Shown here: positions 17,218 to 24,750 of the stretch, in pieces | Position numbering within the stretch: the stretch's first letter is position 1 | Layout: every line of letters begins with the position of its first letter | Made by a program: the position numbers and the translations under genes | NCBI GenBank assembly: GCA_028683955.1 | Contig: JAQUGR010000005.1 | Coordinates: 50,871 to 114,870 of the forward strand | Origin: Bacillota bacterium | GTDB taxonomy: Bacteria; Bacillota; TC1 | Reading direction: 5' to 3' | Length of the DNA stretch: 64,000 nt | Notes under the pieces: generated by a model | Seen by the model: only the letters and a program-made list of their open reading frames with translations | The model's database searches: none | Told to the model about the DNA's origin: nothing

Positions 17218-18234
17218 TTAAATCACTTTTAATATATTAAAATTAATATCTATAAGTTTACTCTTTTCATTAAAATATATTTTTTTATCTTCATCACTAA
17301 TATCTAATTGATTTATCACATCTTCTACATATGATAATAAATCAGCTTTTTCTTTTCTTATTTTTCTCAAAAATAGACAATTATCATATTCTTTGCCTAG
17401 CTTTTTCTTTTGCATTTCGAATTCATATTCAACTCTTTCAAAATATGTATCAATTTCTGCTTCTAACGATAATTCTTTACTATTATATTTCCCACTTTTA
17501 AATTTATCCTTTATCAATGTTGCTCTTTTTTCTTTTTCTGGAAATATACTTGATTCATAAATTGCAAACATTTCTTCTAACTCTTTTAATATTATGCTTT
17601 TATCATCATATTCTATAGGTATAGTTTCATAATATATATCATCTATAGGCGCAAAATCTCTACCCTGAAAAAATATAAAACCACCATTCTGCGACTTTAG
17701 TCTATCATTATAAAAGCTATGTGAAATAACTTTAAAATTTTTTGAATAAGCATTATCTTTACCAGCCAAAATATCAGAATAAAATTCTTCAATGTATTTC
17801 GAATGTGGTGAATAATGCTCTGGAAATGCAAAAATATATAGGACGCCATTATTTTTATCCTTATCTTCATGTTCTTCAATATTTTTACAACAAAAATAAA
17901 GCGATGGAAGTACATTAAACGTTATATCTAGCATTCTACTTATTTGCACATAATGTTGTGCTTCAATAGCACGTTCAATATTTCGGTTTTTAGAGTCATT
18001 TATGACATCATAATCACCCAATAATTCGAATAAATATTTTTCTTTTTTGACATATTCAATATTCCTAAAAAGTGAAGGCATTAACTTAGTTCTTTCATAA
18101 TCTTTCGATTCACCCCTATATGCAAATAATAAATTTTCTGGATTTATATTGCTACCTCTGTTTCTTTCCTTTAATAGAATAACTTTTTTTGATATTTTCC
18201 CTAAATAAGTTATCAATTTACTACATTCTTCCAT
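17218..18234 (-). CDS. FRG domain-containing protein
   Basis: A 338-residue protein. Residues 30-110 match the FRG domain, named for its conserved F/Y-R-G: LLFAYRGESKDYERTKLMPS, then SRMLDITFNVLPSLYFCC preceded by AIEAQHYVQ (family pattern QHYG.PTRLLD). Here the usual 'G.PTRLLD' reads 'VQISRMLD', a noticeable departure. The C-terminal ~150 residues are mostly charged helices. FRG proteins are of unknown biochemical activity but recur in defence loci. It sits between the Sau3AI-like endonuclease (15 bp upstream) and the AIPR gene. ATG preceded by AAGGAG. Confidence 0.8.
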   Translation of the reverse strand: MEECSKLITYLGKISKKVILLKERNRGSNINPENLLFAYRGESKDYERTKLMPSLFRNIEYVKKEKYLFELLGDYDVINDSKNRNIERAIEAQHYVQISRMLDITFNVLPSLYFCCKNIEEHEDKDKNNGVLYIFAFPEHYSPHSKYIEEFYSDILAGKDNAYSKNFKVISHSFYNDRLKSQNGGFIFFQGRDFAPIDDIYYETIPIEYDDKSIILKELEEMFAIYESSIFPEKEKRATLIKDKFKSGKYNSKELSLEAEIDTYFERVEYEFEMQKKKLGKEYDNCLFLRKIRKEKADLLSYVEDVINQLDISDEDKKIYFNEKSKLIDINFNILKVI

Positions 18235-18249
18235 TCCCGTCTCCTTGAT

Positions 18250-19668
18250 CTAATACTCAATTTTTATTTGTGACAAAATATAACTATTATTTAACCAAAA
18301 ACTTTGTTTTGTATAAAGCCTACCATCAGGCAGCTCATACATATCATCGGCATTCCTAGCATGTGGACGAACATGACATATTTTATTTTCTGAAGCGTTT
18401 GGTAGATTATTATAATTATTCCCATTTTTCTTTGTTATTTGTAAGCCATCAATCAATACTTGTTGCGTTCTTTTCCATACTTTTTTAACTTCCTCTTCAA
18501 TATCACTATATGGCATGTTCCAAAATTGACACCCTTTTAGGAGCAATTTATCATTTTCATCAAATTTGTATATAACAAAGAAGAACCTTGTCTCTCTTAA
18601 ATATGAACCAAAAGTGCAATTATCCCATTCTTCTTCAACAAGCTCTTTGAATTTAAATGGTGTAAATGACATACTTTCCTTGATTTTGTTATTTTTACCT
18701 ATACGAATGGTTTTTACGACAATATTTGCTTTTTCAAACTCCTCCGCATGATTACTTTTGATTCCAAGTATCCTATATGCAATCATTGCTCCTAAATGTT
18801 TATAACTTTTAGAAATTTTTATATCAAAGACTTTACATAAATCTTCTACAGTATAATCTCGATATGAATTTATCTTAGATACAACATATTCTTCAAAAGA
18901 TTCTTTTGTCTCAGATTTTATAACTTTTTCAAAAGTTACTTTGCCAGTAACCATATAATTATTCAATACATATGTCATATATGAATTCTTAAATGCAAAT
19001 GCCCTTGGTTTAGCAGGTACATCACTAAACGGTTGCTTTCTACGATCTTTTGATGTTGATGCTTTAGGAGCAGCTCCTAAATACATAGTGTCGCTTTCTG
19101 ATAATTCATGAGCTTTCCCAGATTTAATTTTTTCCACTATTACTTCAAAGTCGCTTTTGATAATCTTAATATCTTCGGCTGGAGGTGAAAAAAGTTTAAC
19201 ATAACCAATTTTATATTCTAATCTATTTTCTATTTCTTTTTGGTATAAATAATATATCAGTAATATTAACTGTGCTTTTTTCCACAAGTGACTTATTTCA
19301 AATTTTTCATTAATAACTGAAAAATAGTCTATCATTGTTATTATTAGACGCTCCTTTGCAGCTAATGAACCATTTCTATTGATTTTATATGGAGTAACTT
19401 TTAATTCTACTCCCGCTTCATCAAAATCAGGACGAGAATCATTGTTGCTTTGGTAATGAAAAAATCTTTCTTCAATTAGTTCTCCAAGTCCACCTTTTCT
19501 TTTCTTATTCTCATGACTTTCCGCATAATCACCGACTTCTCGAACAAACTCAGCATATCTTTTATCATCATCCAAACATACATTTGCAAAGGTTTTCCCT
19601 ATTAAATTTTGTGCGTAGCTTTCTATAGATAATGGATTCGTTTTATCATAGTGTTTAGAATCATCCAA
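18250..19668 (-). CDS. Sau3AI-like type II restriction endonuclease (MutH family)
   Basis: A 472-residue protein. The N-terminal MutH/Sau3AI nuclease domain has GGLGELIEE (59-67) and the catalytic D-x6-E-x-K set DFDEAGVELKVTP (D81, E88, K90). Sau3AI is built of a catalytic and a catalytically silent MutH-like half; here the C-terminal half (about 270-472) ends with HVRPHARNADDMYELPDGR and TKQSFWLNNSYILSQI. The expected activity is cleavage at GATC, blocked by cytosine methylation from the convergent methyltransferase. It starts with TTG after AAAGGG, unusual here and perhaps a means of keeping expression low. It is first in the operon with the FRG and AIPR genes. Confidence 0.88.
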   Translation of the reverse strand: MDDSKHYDKTNPLSIESYAQNLIGKTFANVCLDDDKRYAEFVREVGDYAESHENKKRKGGLGELIEERFFHYQSNNDSRPDFDEAGVELKVTPYKINRNGSLAAKERLIITMIDYFSVINEKFEISHLWKKAQLILLIYYLYQKEIENRLEYKIGYVKLFSPPAEDIKIIKSDFEVIVEKIKSGKAHELSESDTMYLGAAPKASTSKDRRKQPFSDVPAKPRAFAFKNSYMTYVLNNYMVTGKVTFEKVIKSETKESFEEYVVSKINSYRDYTVEDLCKVFDIKISKSYKHLGAMIAYRILGIKSNHAEEFEKANIVVKTIRIGKNNKIKESMSFTPFKFKELVEEEWDNCTFGSYLRETRFFFVIYKFDENDKLLLKGCQFWNMPYSDIEEEVKKVWKRTQQVLIDGLQITKKNGNNYNNLPNASENKICHVRPHARNADDMYELPDGRLYTKQSFWLNNSYILSQIKIEY

Positions 19669-19785
19669 CTTCTTATCCCTTTCTATTAGTTCTTGTAATT
19701 AAATATCATCTATAAAATTTTATTCAAACATAAATTAAACAATTATTTTATGTTCTAAACTTTATGATTTATACTTATATATTTA

Positions 19786-20991
19786 TTATTTTCTATCTGC
19801 TTCATCAATGGAATTTAGCCAACTATTTATATTTGTTGTATTGATAGCATTTTTTCTCAAAATTGCAGCAATATCTGAAGCAGTAACTATTAAAATTGGA
19901 TGCCCATCTTCTACAACTTCTTTATAAGCTTGACTATCAACATAACTTGTAGTAATCAATATACCAAACTGCCTATATCGAATACGAGAAATAAGTCTAG
20001 ACATTTGCCGTACATGTACTGCATTATCAATTGCATAACACTTCGCTTCTAATGCACAATCAATTTTTAGAGGGAAATTAGCTTTTCCGCCAGTGGAAAT
20101 TGAGTAAAAGCCAATAGCATCCATTCCACCATCACGCCATGGTCTTGTTAATGAAAACCCAATAAAGTTCGTATCCATTTTAGAAATTATATTAGTTGCG
20201 CACGCTTCAAACCCATATGGATTTTCACGATAATAATCTCTAATTATTTCTAAACACTTATTTCCTTCAATATCACTTTGCAACTGCTCATACTTAGATG
20301 GAATATTTATCAATTTAGGTGATTTTAATGCTACGATTCCTACTCTTCCTTTATTTATAAATTTCTTCCATACATCAGGAGCATATAGTAAATTATTAGC
20401 GTAGTCGCTTATAAGAGCTCTTATCCATTGTTTATTTATTGGTTTAATTCCAGTATTCAATATTGTAAAGTGAGCTTCATAATTTTGAAATCTTTTTTCT
20501 TTAAATGTTCTCCAAAATGCTACTAAATCTTTATCTGGCGAAATTTTAGGATTTCCAGGTGCCGCTAACCCCAAAAATTGAATATCTCTTCCATTCCCCG
20601 TTTTTTTAAAAATAAAAAAAGGAGGAATATCTTCGAGCTTAGTACCTTCATTTAATAATGCAAACACTGTTTCTAAAATTTTATTACCCTTTTTTTTAGT
20701 ATCAGTAAGCTCACGACCCGGAACTCTATTATCTCCATAATACCGAAAAATACCTGTTTCTTCATCAAGATAATCTGGCCACTCTAACTCTTCCATTGAA
20801 GTATATAAAATAACATATGCATATTTCCCTGATCCATCATCTCTCAATTTTTTCCTGAAACCACCTGCATTCTCACATCCAGGAATCAGTTTATGAAATG
20901 GTTCAGCTGACATATTAGGTGCTGCTCCACCTTTATATATTGCATCTATAACCAAATCAGCTTTTTCTAAATCTGAAAATTGTACTTCCAT
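19786..20991 (-). CDS. AspBHI-like modification-dependent restriction endonuclease (Mrr-type catalytic domain)
   Basis: A 401-residue protein. The N-terminal half resembles the recognition domain of AspBHI-type 5-methylcytosine-dependent enzymes (YVILYTSMEELEWPDYLDEE, IFRYYGDNRVPGREL). The C-terminal ~150 residues form an Mrr-like PD-(D/E)xK nuclease: GGMDAIGFY supplies the Asp and CALEAKCY the E-x-K, followed by the Mrr-typical FGILITTSYVDSQAYKEV and HPILIV. It would cut DNA carrying modified cytosines. It lies 117 bp upstream of the Sau3AI-like gene on the same strand. Since the island also encodes a C5-methyltransferase, its specificity must exclude the host's own mark. ATG with AAAGGAG upstream. 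Confidence 0.82.
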   Translation of the reverse strand: MEVQFSDLEKADLVIDAIYKGGAAPNMSAEPFHKLIPGCENAGGFRKKLRDDGSGKYAYVILYTSMEELEWPDYLDEETGIFRYYGDNRVPGRELTDTKKKGNKILETVFALLNEGTKLEDIPPFFIFKKTGNGRDIQFLGLAAPGNPKISPDKDLVAFWRTFKEKRFQNYEAHFTILNTGIKPINKQWIRALISDYANNLLYAPDVWKKFINKGRVGIVALKSPKLINIPSKYEQLQSDIEGNKCLEIIRDYYRENPYGFEACATNIISKMDTNFIGFSLTRPWRDGGMDAIGFYSISTGGKANFPLKIDCALEAKCYAIDNAVHVRQMSRLISRIRYRQFGILITTSYVDSQAYKEVVEDGHPILIVTASDIAAILRKNAINTTNINSWLNSIDEADRK

Positions 20992-21263
20992 AAAAAGTTA
21001 GCTCCTTTAAATTCTTTAATATTTAATAGAATAAGTATTTATGCATATATGTAATCATTTTTAAAAATATATATTTTTTAAAAATCTGTTTAATTAATTC
21101 CTTACGATTTTAATAAACTTATACTCTAATCATATAAGTGAGCTAAGTTTAAACAATAATTTATTATAAGTATAACAAAGTTTATAGTAAATAATAATAG
21201 CTTTTTTACGTTTAGTAAAAACATCGTAAAATAATAAAATAATGGTCAATTTATTGGACATAA
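20992..21263. promoter_or_regulatory. Intergenic region upstream of the modification-dependent endonuclease
   Basis: About 270 bp of very AT-rich DNA without a gene. It holds the ribosome binding site of the endonuclease at its left end. An inverted repeat, TTTTACG (21204-21210) and CGTAAAA (21225-21231), is the only symmetrical element seen and could be an operator. Confidence 0.4.
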
Positions 21264-21293
21264 AAAAGACCCTGGCCTAAACCAGGATCTTTT
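21264..21293 (-). terminator. Terminator of the thioredoxin-like gene
   Basis: AAAAGACCCTGG (21264-21275) pairs with CCAGGATCTTTT (21282-21293), with a T-run on the minus strand. It ends the minus-strand thioredoxin/permease/ArsR unit. Confidence 0.85.
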
Positions 21294-21311
21294 ACTACCC
21301 ATACAATAAAA

Positions 21312-21545
21312 CTAAACTACCAAAACCTTCTTAATCTCACCAACACTAGGAACCTTACCCATAAACACAACCCTCTCATCAACAACCAACCCAGGAGTAC
21401 TCATAACCCCATAAGACATAATAGAAGGAAGATCCTCCACCTTAACAACCTCAGCCTCAATGCCTAACTCCTCCAAAGCAACCTTAACATTATTATAAGT
21501 AGTAACACACTTCTTACAACCAGTACCCAAAACCTTAACAACCAT
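21312..21545 (-). CDS. Small thioredoxin-fold protein (redox-active disulfide type)
   Basis: A 77-residue protein with the short glutaredoxin/thioredoxin fold of the 'redox-active disulfide protein 2' family. CxxC is in VLGTGCKKCVTTYNNV (Cys10, Cys13) and the cis-Pro is in STPGLVVDE. Members of this family often sit beside DUF318-type permeases and ArsR regulators, as here, and may deliver reducing equivalents or thiol ligands to them. RBS GGAGGG. It is separated by 249 bp from the permease gene. Confidence 0.88.
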   Translation of the reverse strand: MVVKVLGTGCKKCVTTYNNVKVALEELGIEAEVVKVEDLPSIMSYGVMSTPGLVVDERVVFMGKVPSVGEIKKVLVV

Positions 21546-21622
21546 AACATAACCCTCCTATACACACACAATTTATAAATAATATAATTATATTAATTTA
21601 CTATTTATTACTTTAACTTTTT

Positions 21623-21646
21623 ATTAATTTATTAATTTATTAATTT
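21623..21646. repeat. Three tandem copies of ATTAATTT
   Basis: The 8-bp unit ATTAATTT is repeated three times in the AT-rich, gene-free 249-bp gap between the thioredoxin-like and permease genes. No other feature was recognised in that gap. Confidence 0.75.
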
Positions 21647-21794
21647 ATCTTTTCAATTACATTTAATAATTACTTTACTACCTATAGTATATTCCATACC
21701 ACAACATATTTCCAACCATACAATTACCATCTTAAATTAATGATAAATTTTGATTTCATTTCCCAACCAGTATACTATCACTAATAAAAACTAA

Positions 21795-22802
21795 CTAAAT
21801 AAACAAAAACCCAAAACCATTAAACAAATAACCAATCAAAAATATACCAACAGCAACAATACCAAAAAACATAATTAACAATGGAGTCTTAACAACCTTC
21901 TTCAACAAAACCAAAGAAGGAAGACTAAGAGCAGTAACACCCATCATAAACGCCAACACAGTACCAATACCCACACCCTTAAGAACCAAAGCCTCAGCAA
22001 TAGGCAAAGTACCAAAAATATCAGCATACATAGGAATACCAACAACCCCAGCCACAAGAACAGAATACCACTTATCCTGACCAAGAACAGCCATAATCCA
22101 ATCCTGTGGTATCCAATTATGAATAACAGCCCCAATACCAACACCAATCAAAATATACAACCAAACCCTCTTCACAATATCAACAACCTGCTCTCTTCCA
22201 AAAACAAACCTATCCTTCCAAGAAGTCTCAACCTCAGGCAAATCTACCTTAGGCCCCTTGTTATAAACAAAACCCTCAACATACCTATCCATCTTAGCCC
22301 TATCAATAATAGACCCACCAATAACAGCAAGCACCAAACCAACAAGAACATAAGCAATAGCAATCCTCCAATTAAAAATACTAGCCAACAACAACACAGA
22401 AGCCAAATCCACCAAAGGACTACTAATCAAAAAAGAAAAAGTAACCCCAACAGGAAGCCCAGCATTAGTAAAACCAATAAACAAAGGAATAGAAGAACAA
22501 GAACAAAAAGGCGTAATAGTACCCAAAAGAGCAGCCAAAATACGACCAGTTATCCCCTTATAATGCCCAAGAATCCTCTTAGTCCTCTCAGGAGGAAAGA
22601 AACTCTGAACCACAGAAATAGTAAAAATCAAAAAAGACAAAAGAATAAAAATCTTCACCACATCATAAATAAAAAAATGAACACTACCACCAAGACGACT
22701 AGCTAAATCCAACCCAAAAACATCCTTAACCAACCTGCCCACAAGATCACTCAACCAGTTCATCTTCAACAACTGATCATTCATCCAAGTAAAAACAAAC
22801 AT
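21795..22802 (-). CDS. ArsP/YraQ-type permease (DUF318 family)
   Basis: About 335 residues with eight or more membrane helices. The diagnostic TPFCSCSSIPLFIGF sits after the second helix, with the paired GIPMYADIFGTLPI segment in the second half. DUF318 permeases include ArsP, which exports trivalent organoarsenicals, and related transporters of unknown substrate. The neighbouring ArsR regulator keeps an arsenic-type Cys pair, which makes an arsenical substrate plausible but unproved. The ATG at 22802 with GGGAGG eight bases upstream is preferred to the preceding TTG codons. Confidence 0.85.
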   Translation of the reverse strand: MFVFTWMNDQLLKMNWLSDLVGRLVKDVFGLDLASRLGGSVHFFIYDVVKIFILLSFLIFTISVVQSFFPPERTKRILGHYKGITGRILAALLGTITPFCSCSSIPLFIGFTNAGLPVGVTFSFLISSPLVDLASVLLLASIFNWRIAIAYVLVGLVLAVIGGSIIDRAKMDRYVEGFVYNKGPKVDLPEVETSWKDRFVFGREQVVDIVKRVWLYILIGVGIGAVIHNWIPQDWIMAVLGQDKWYSVLVAGVVGIPMYADIFGTLPIAEALVLKGVGIGTVLAFMMGVTALSLPSLVLLKKVVKTPLLIMFFGIVAVGIFLIGYLFNGFGFLFI

Positions 22803-22863
22803 CAACAAAACCTCCCAAATCCAAAAATATTTATATTAAATAAAATAATCTATCCTATCAAAC

Positions 22864-23220
22864 CTAACCTAAAAAAGTAGGCACAATACAACCATTCAAC
22901 AAACCATCCTTCAAACCAAGACGATTATAATCACTAACCAACACAGGATACTCATCAATACTCTCAACAATACCCTCAATTATATGACACAACATACCAT
23001 CAGTACTAGAAAGAGAATAATAAACAAACTTATCCTGCCTCTCATCATTAACCAACCCAACATCCCTAAGCTTTCCCAGAGCCTTAGAAACCCTAGGTTG
23101 AGAAAGCCCAAGAACACCAGACAACTGACAAACACACAAACGCTCCCTATAAAGAAGCATCACAATCCTCAACCTCGTCTCATCAGACAAAACCCTAAAT
23201 ATATTAGTAATATTATCCAT
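22864..23220 (-). CDS. ArsR-family metalloregulator
   Basis: A 118-residue winged-helix repressor. The DNA-binding region is FRVLSDETRLRIVMLLYRE, ERLCVCQLSGVLGLSQPRVS, ALGKLRDVGLVNDERQ. The CVC pair in ERLCVCQL corresponds to the ELCVCDL metal-binding loop of arsenic-responsive ArsR proteins. Further Cys residues lie near the C-terminus (MLCHII, NGCIV). It would derepress the permease and thioredoxin genes on binding As(III) or a similar thiophilic metal. The ATG at 23220 follows GGGGTG; a longer TTG start would overlap that site. A 38-bp palindrome lies immediately upstream. Confidence 0.9.
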   Translation of the reverse strand: MDNITNIFRVLSDETRLRIVMLLYRERLCVCQLSGVLGLSQPRVSKALGKLRDVGLVNDERQDKFVYYSLSSTDGMLCHIIEGIVESIDEYPVLVSDYNRLGLKDGLLNGCIVPTFLG

Positions 23221-23241
23221 ACTACACCCCACAATCAAAAA

Positions 23242-23279
23242 GTATCATATACTCATATCGGTATATGTGTATATGATAC
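23242..23279 (-). promoter_or_regulatory. ArsR operator (38-bp imperfect palindrome)
   Basis: GTATCATATAC-T-CATAT at 23242-23258 is mirrored by ATATG-T-GTATATGATAC at 23263-23279; only the inner positions differ. It covers the -10 element and the likely start site of the ArsR promoter, the classical layout for autorepression. Confidence 0.8.
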
Positions 23280-23301
23280 CACCATCCACTAAACCAGTCA
23301 A
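23273..23301 (-). promoter_or_regulatory. Promoter of the arsR-permease-thioredoxin unit
   Basis: On the minus strand, TTGACT (23296-23301) and TATCAT (23273-23278) are 17 bp apart. The -10 lies within the ArsR palindrome. Confidence 0.75.
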
Positions 23302-23318
23302 GCAAAAAAGCCAAACAA

Positions 23319-23341
23319 AAAAGTGCCATAAAGGCACTTTT
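23319..23341 (-). terminator. Terminator of zinc-ribbon gene copy 1
   Basis: AAAAGTGCC pairs with GGCACTTTT around ATAAA, with an A-run on the plus strand that becomes a T-run after the minus-strand hairpin. Confidence 0.8.
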
Positions 23342-23367
23342 CTATTTCTTAATATCTATTTTTAATT

Positions 23368-23535
23368 TTAATATTCAGAATTGTAGTTTCTACGTTCTTG
23401 CTTTTTCTGTTTTCTGCAATCAGGGCATCTTCTAGGTTCATTTGTAAAACCTTTTTCAGCATAGAAATCTTGCTCGCCTTGAGTGAATACGAATTCAGCT
23501 CCACAATCAGAACATGTTAAGTTTTTGTCGCTCAT
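23368..23535 (-). CDS. Small zinc-ribbon protein, copy 1
   Basis: A 55-residue protein that starts MSDKNLTCSDCGAEFVFTQG and has two CxxC knuckles, CSDC (residues 8-11) and CPDC (37-40), separated by the sequence EQDFYAEKGFTNEPRR. This is the pattern of the 'probable zinc-binding domain' mini-proteins common in Firmicutes, of unknown function. The tail is basic (RKQKKQERRNYNSEY), so nucleic-acid binding is possible. A strong GGAGG lies nine bases before the ATG. It differs from copy 2 at only two residues, D38 and E47 (E and Q in copy 2). Confidence 0.88.
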   Translation of the reverse strand: MSDKNLTCSDCGAEFVFTQGEQDFYAEKGFTNEPRRCPDCRKQKKQERRNYNSEY

Positions 23536-23730
23536 ATTTAGTTACCTCCATTAATATTTGGACTTGTCATTTCAATTCATTTAACCATTATCAATGGGGA
23601 AACTAATTAATTTTACATTCCATTACTTTCTTAGTATAACACACAAAGTAATAATATACCATCATTTAATAATAAATAAAATTTACAACCAAATAATAAG
23701 TAAATAAACAAATTAAAAAAGACAAACAAA

Positions 23731-23751
23731 AAAGTGCCATAAAGGCACTTT
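23731..23751 (-). terminator. Terminator of zinc-ribbon gene copy 2
   Basis: AAAGTGCC pairs with GGCACTTT around ATAAA, as in copy 1. Confidence 0.8.
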
Positions 23752-23778
23752 CTTATTTCTTAATATCTATTTTTAATT

Positions 23779-23946
23779 TTAATATTCAGAATTGTAGTTT
23801 CTTCTTTGTTGCTTTTTTTGTTTTCTACATTCAGGGCATCTTCTAGGTTCATTTGTAAAACCTTTTTCAGCATAGAAATCTTGCTCGCCTTGAGTGAATA
23901 CGAATTCAGCTCCACAATCAGAACATGTTAAGTTTTTGTCGCTCAT
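23779..23946 (-). CDS. Small zinc-ribbon protein, copy 2
   Basis: A 55-residue near-twin of the downstream gene with CSDC and CPEC knuckles. The two differences from copy 1 are conservative, and the knuckles are intact in both. The leader from the -10 (24045-24050) to the ATG is about 90 nt, conserved between copies despite being untranslated. The duplication therefore probably doubled expression of one product rather than creating a new one. Confidence 0.88.
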   Translation of the reverse strand: MSDKNLTCSDCGAEFVFTQGEQDFYAEKGFTNEPRRCPECRKQKKQQRRNYNSEY

Positions 23947-24110
23947 ATTTAGTTACCTCCATTAATATTTGGACTTGTCATTTCAATTCATTTAACCACT
24001 TATCAATGGGGAAACTAATTAATTTTACATTCCATTACTTTCTTATTATAGCACACATATCTAAAAAGATACACCTTTTTACAAATTTCTTTTATTTTCT
24101 TTAAATTCTT

Positions 24111-24596
24111 TTAATAATCCTCACGATTACCAAACTCAGCAGACTCAACCCAATCCTCAGCATGCTGCAATAATTTAATAATTTCACCAAGAACCCTATA
24201 GTGCTCCTCTTCTTGAGATATAAGATAATCAAACAACTCAACATCCCCATCACAATCAGCACTTTCCTTCAAACCACTATATAAAGCAATACTCTCCTGC
24301 TCCCTGATAGCCGCCAACCTATAAAACTCCAACTGACCAGGAACTTCCCTTTCACCAGCACCAATGTCACCAAGATTAGAAAAAACATTCTTTTCTTTAT
24401 CAACACCATCTTTTAACACCAACTCAAAAGGCCTGTCAGCCAACCTATCCCTTAAGATAGCAGCATGACCCCTTTCATCATCAGCCAACATATTACAAAC
24501 AACAAACAAACCATTACCCCTGTTCTTCTCTGCCTGATCTCTGTAATATTGCTCACCATCTATTTCCATATTAATAGCATACTCAAAAATATTCAT
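24111..24596 (-). CDS. Rubrerythrin-like ferritin-fold protein
   Basis: A 161-residue four-helix diiron protein. The carboxylate/His ligands are visible as E in NMEIDGEQYY, ExxH in DDERGHAAIL, E in IREQESIALY, and a second ExxH in SQEEEHYRVL. No C-terminal rubredoxin domain is present, so it is a 'rubrerythrin-family' short form. Such proteins reduce peroxide or store iron in anaerobes, usually with a separate rubredoxin. The ATG at 24596 follows GGGAGG; a longer upstream reading is hydrophobic and lacks a site. Confidence 0.85.
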   Translation of the reverse strand: MNIFEYAINMEIDGEQYYRDQAEKNRGNGLFVVCNMLADDERGHAAILRDRLADRPFELVLKDGVDKEKNVFSNLGDIGAGEREVPGQLEFYRLAAIREQESIALYSGLKESADCDGDVELFDYLISQEEEHYRVLGEIIKLLQHAEDWVESAEFGNREDY

Positions 24597-24625
24597 AACA
24601 AACCTCCCTAACTTATATATATATG

Positions 24626-24654
24626 ATAATACTACCACCAAGTAATTTAAGCAA
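24626..24654 (-). promoter_or_regulatory. Promoter of the rubrerythrin-like gene
   Basis: TTGCTT (24649-24654) and TATTAT (24626-24631) on the minus strand are 17 bp apart. It is back-to-back with the glyA promoter. Confidence 0.65.
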
Positions 24655-24679
24655 TAAAAGAACATGATTATATTTATCA

Positions 24680-24708
24680 TTGAAACAAAACCAACAGAAG
24701 AATATAAT
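24680..24708 (+). promoter_or_regulatory. Promoter of glyA
   Basis: TTGAAA (24680-24685) and TATAAT (24703-24708) are 17 bp apart. The leader is about 36 nt; no riboswitch-like structure was seen. Confidence 0.7.
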
Positions 24709-24750
24709 AAAAGTATAAAACATACTTATTTTAAGGAGGTACAATATAAA

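Larger units (their letters stand above)
23304..23644 (-). repeat. Tandem duplication, copy 1 (promoter + zinc-ribbon gene + terminator)
   Basis: This 341-bp unit recurs at 23715-24056 with few changes, including the untranslated leader, coding region and terminator. The copies are separated by 70 bp of unrelated AT-rich sequence. Confidence 0.9.
23715..24056 (-). repeat. Tandem duplication, copy 2
   Basis: The second copy of the 341-bp unit differs by scattered substitutions and a 1-bp insertion in the leader. Its -10 element is TATAAT (24045-24050), while copy 1 has TATACT (23633-23638). Confidence 0.9.

Noticed and set aside
22119..22706. A 195-residue open frame on the plus strand opposite the permease
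   Set aside because: It is Asn/Pro/Thr/Lys-rich, has no ribosome binding site or family likeness, and exists only because the minus-strand permease uses T/G-ending codons in an A/C-rich block. Similar frames at 22984-23292 and 27599-27868, 27902-28213 are the same artefact.
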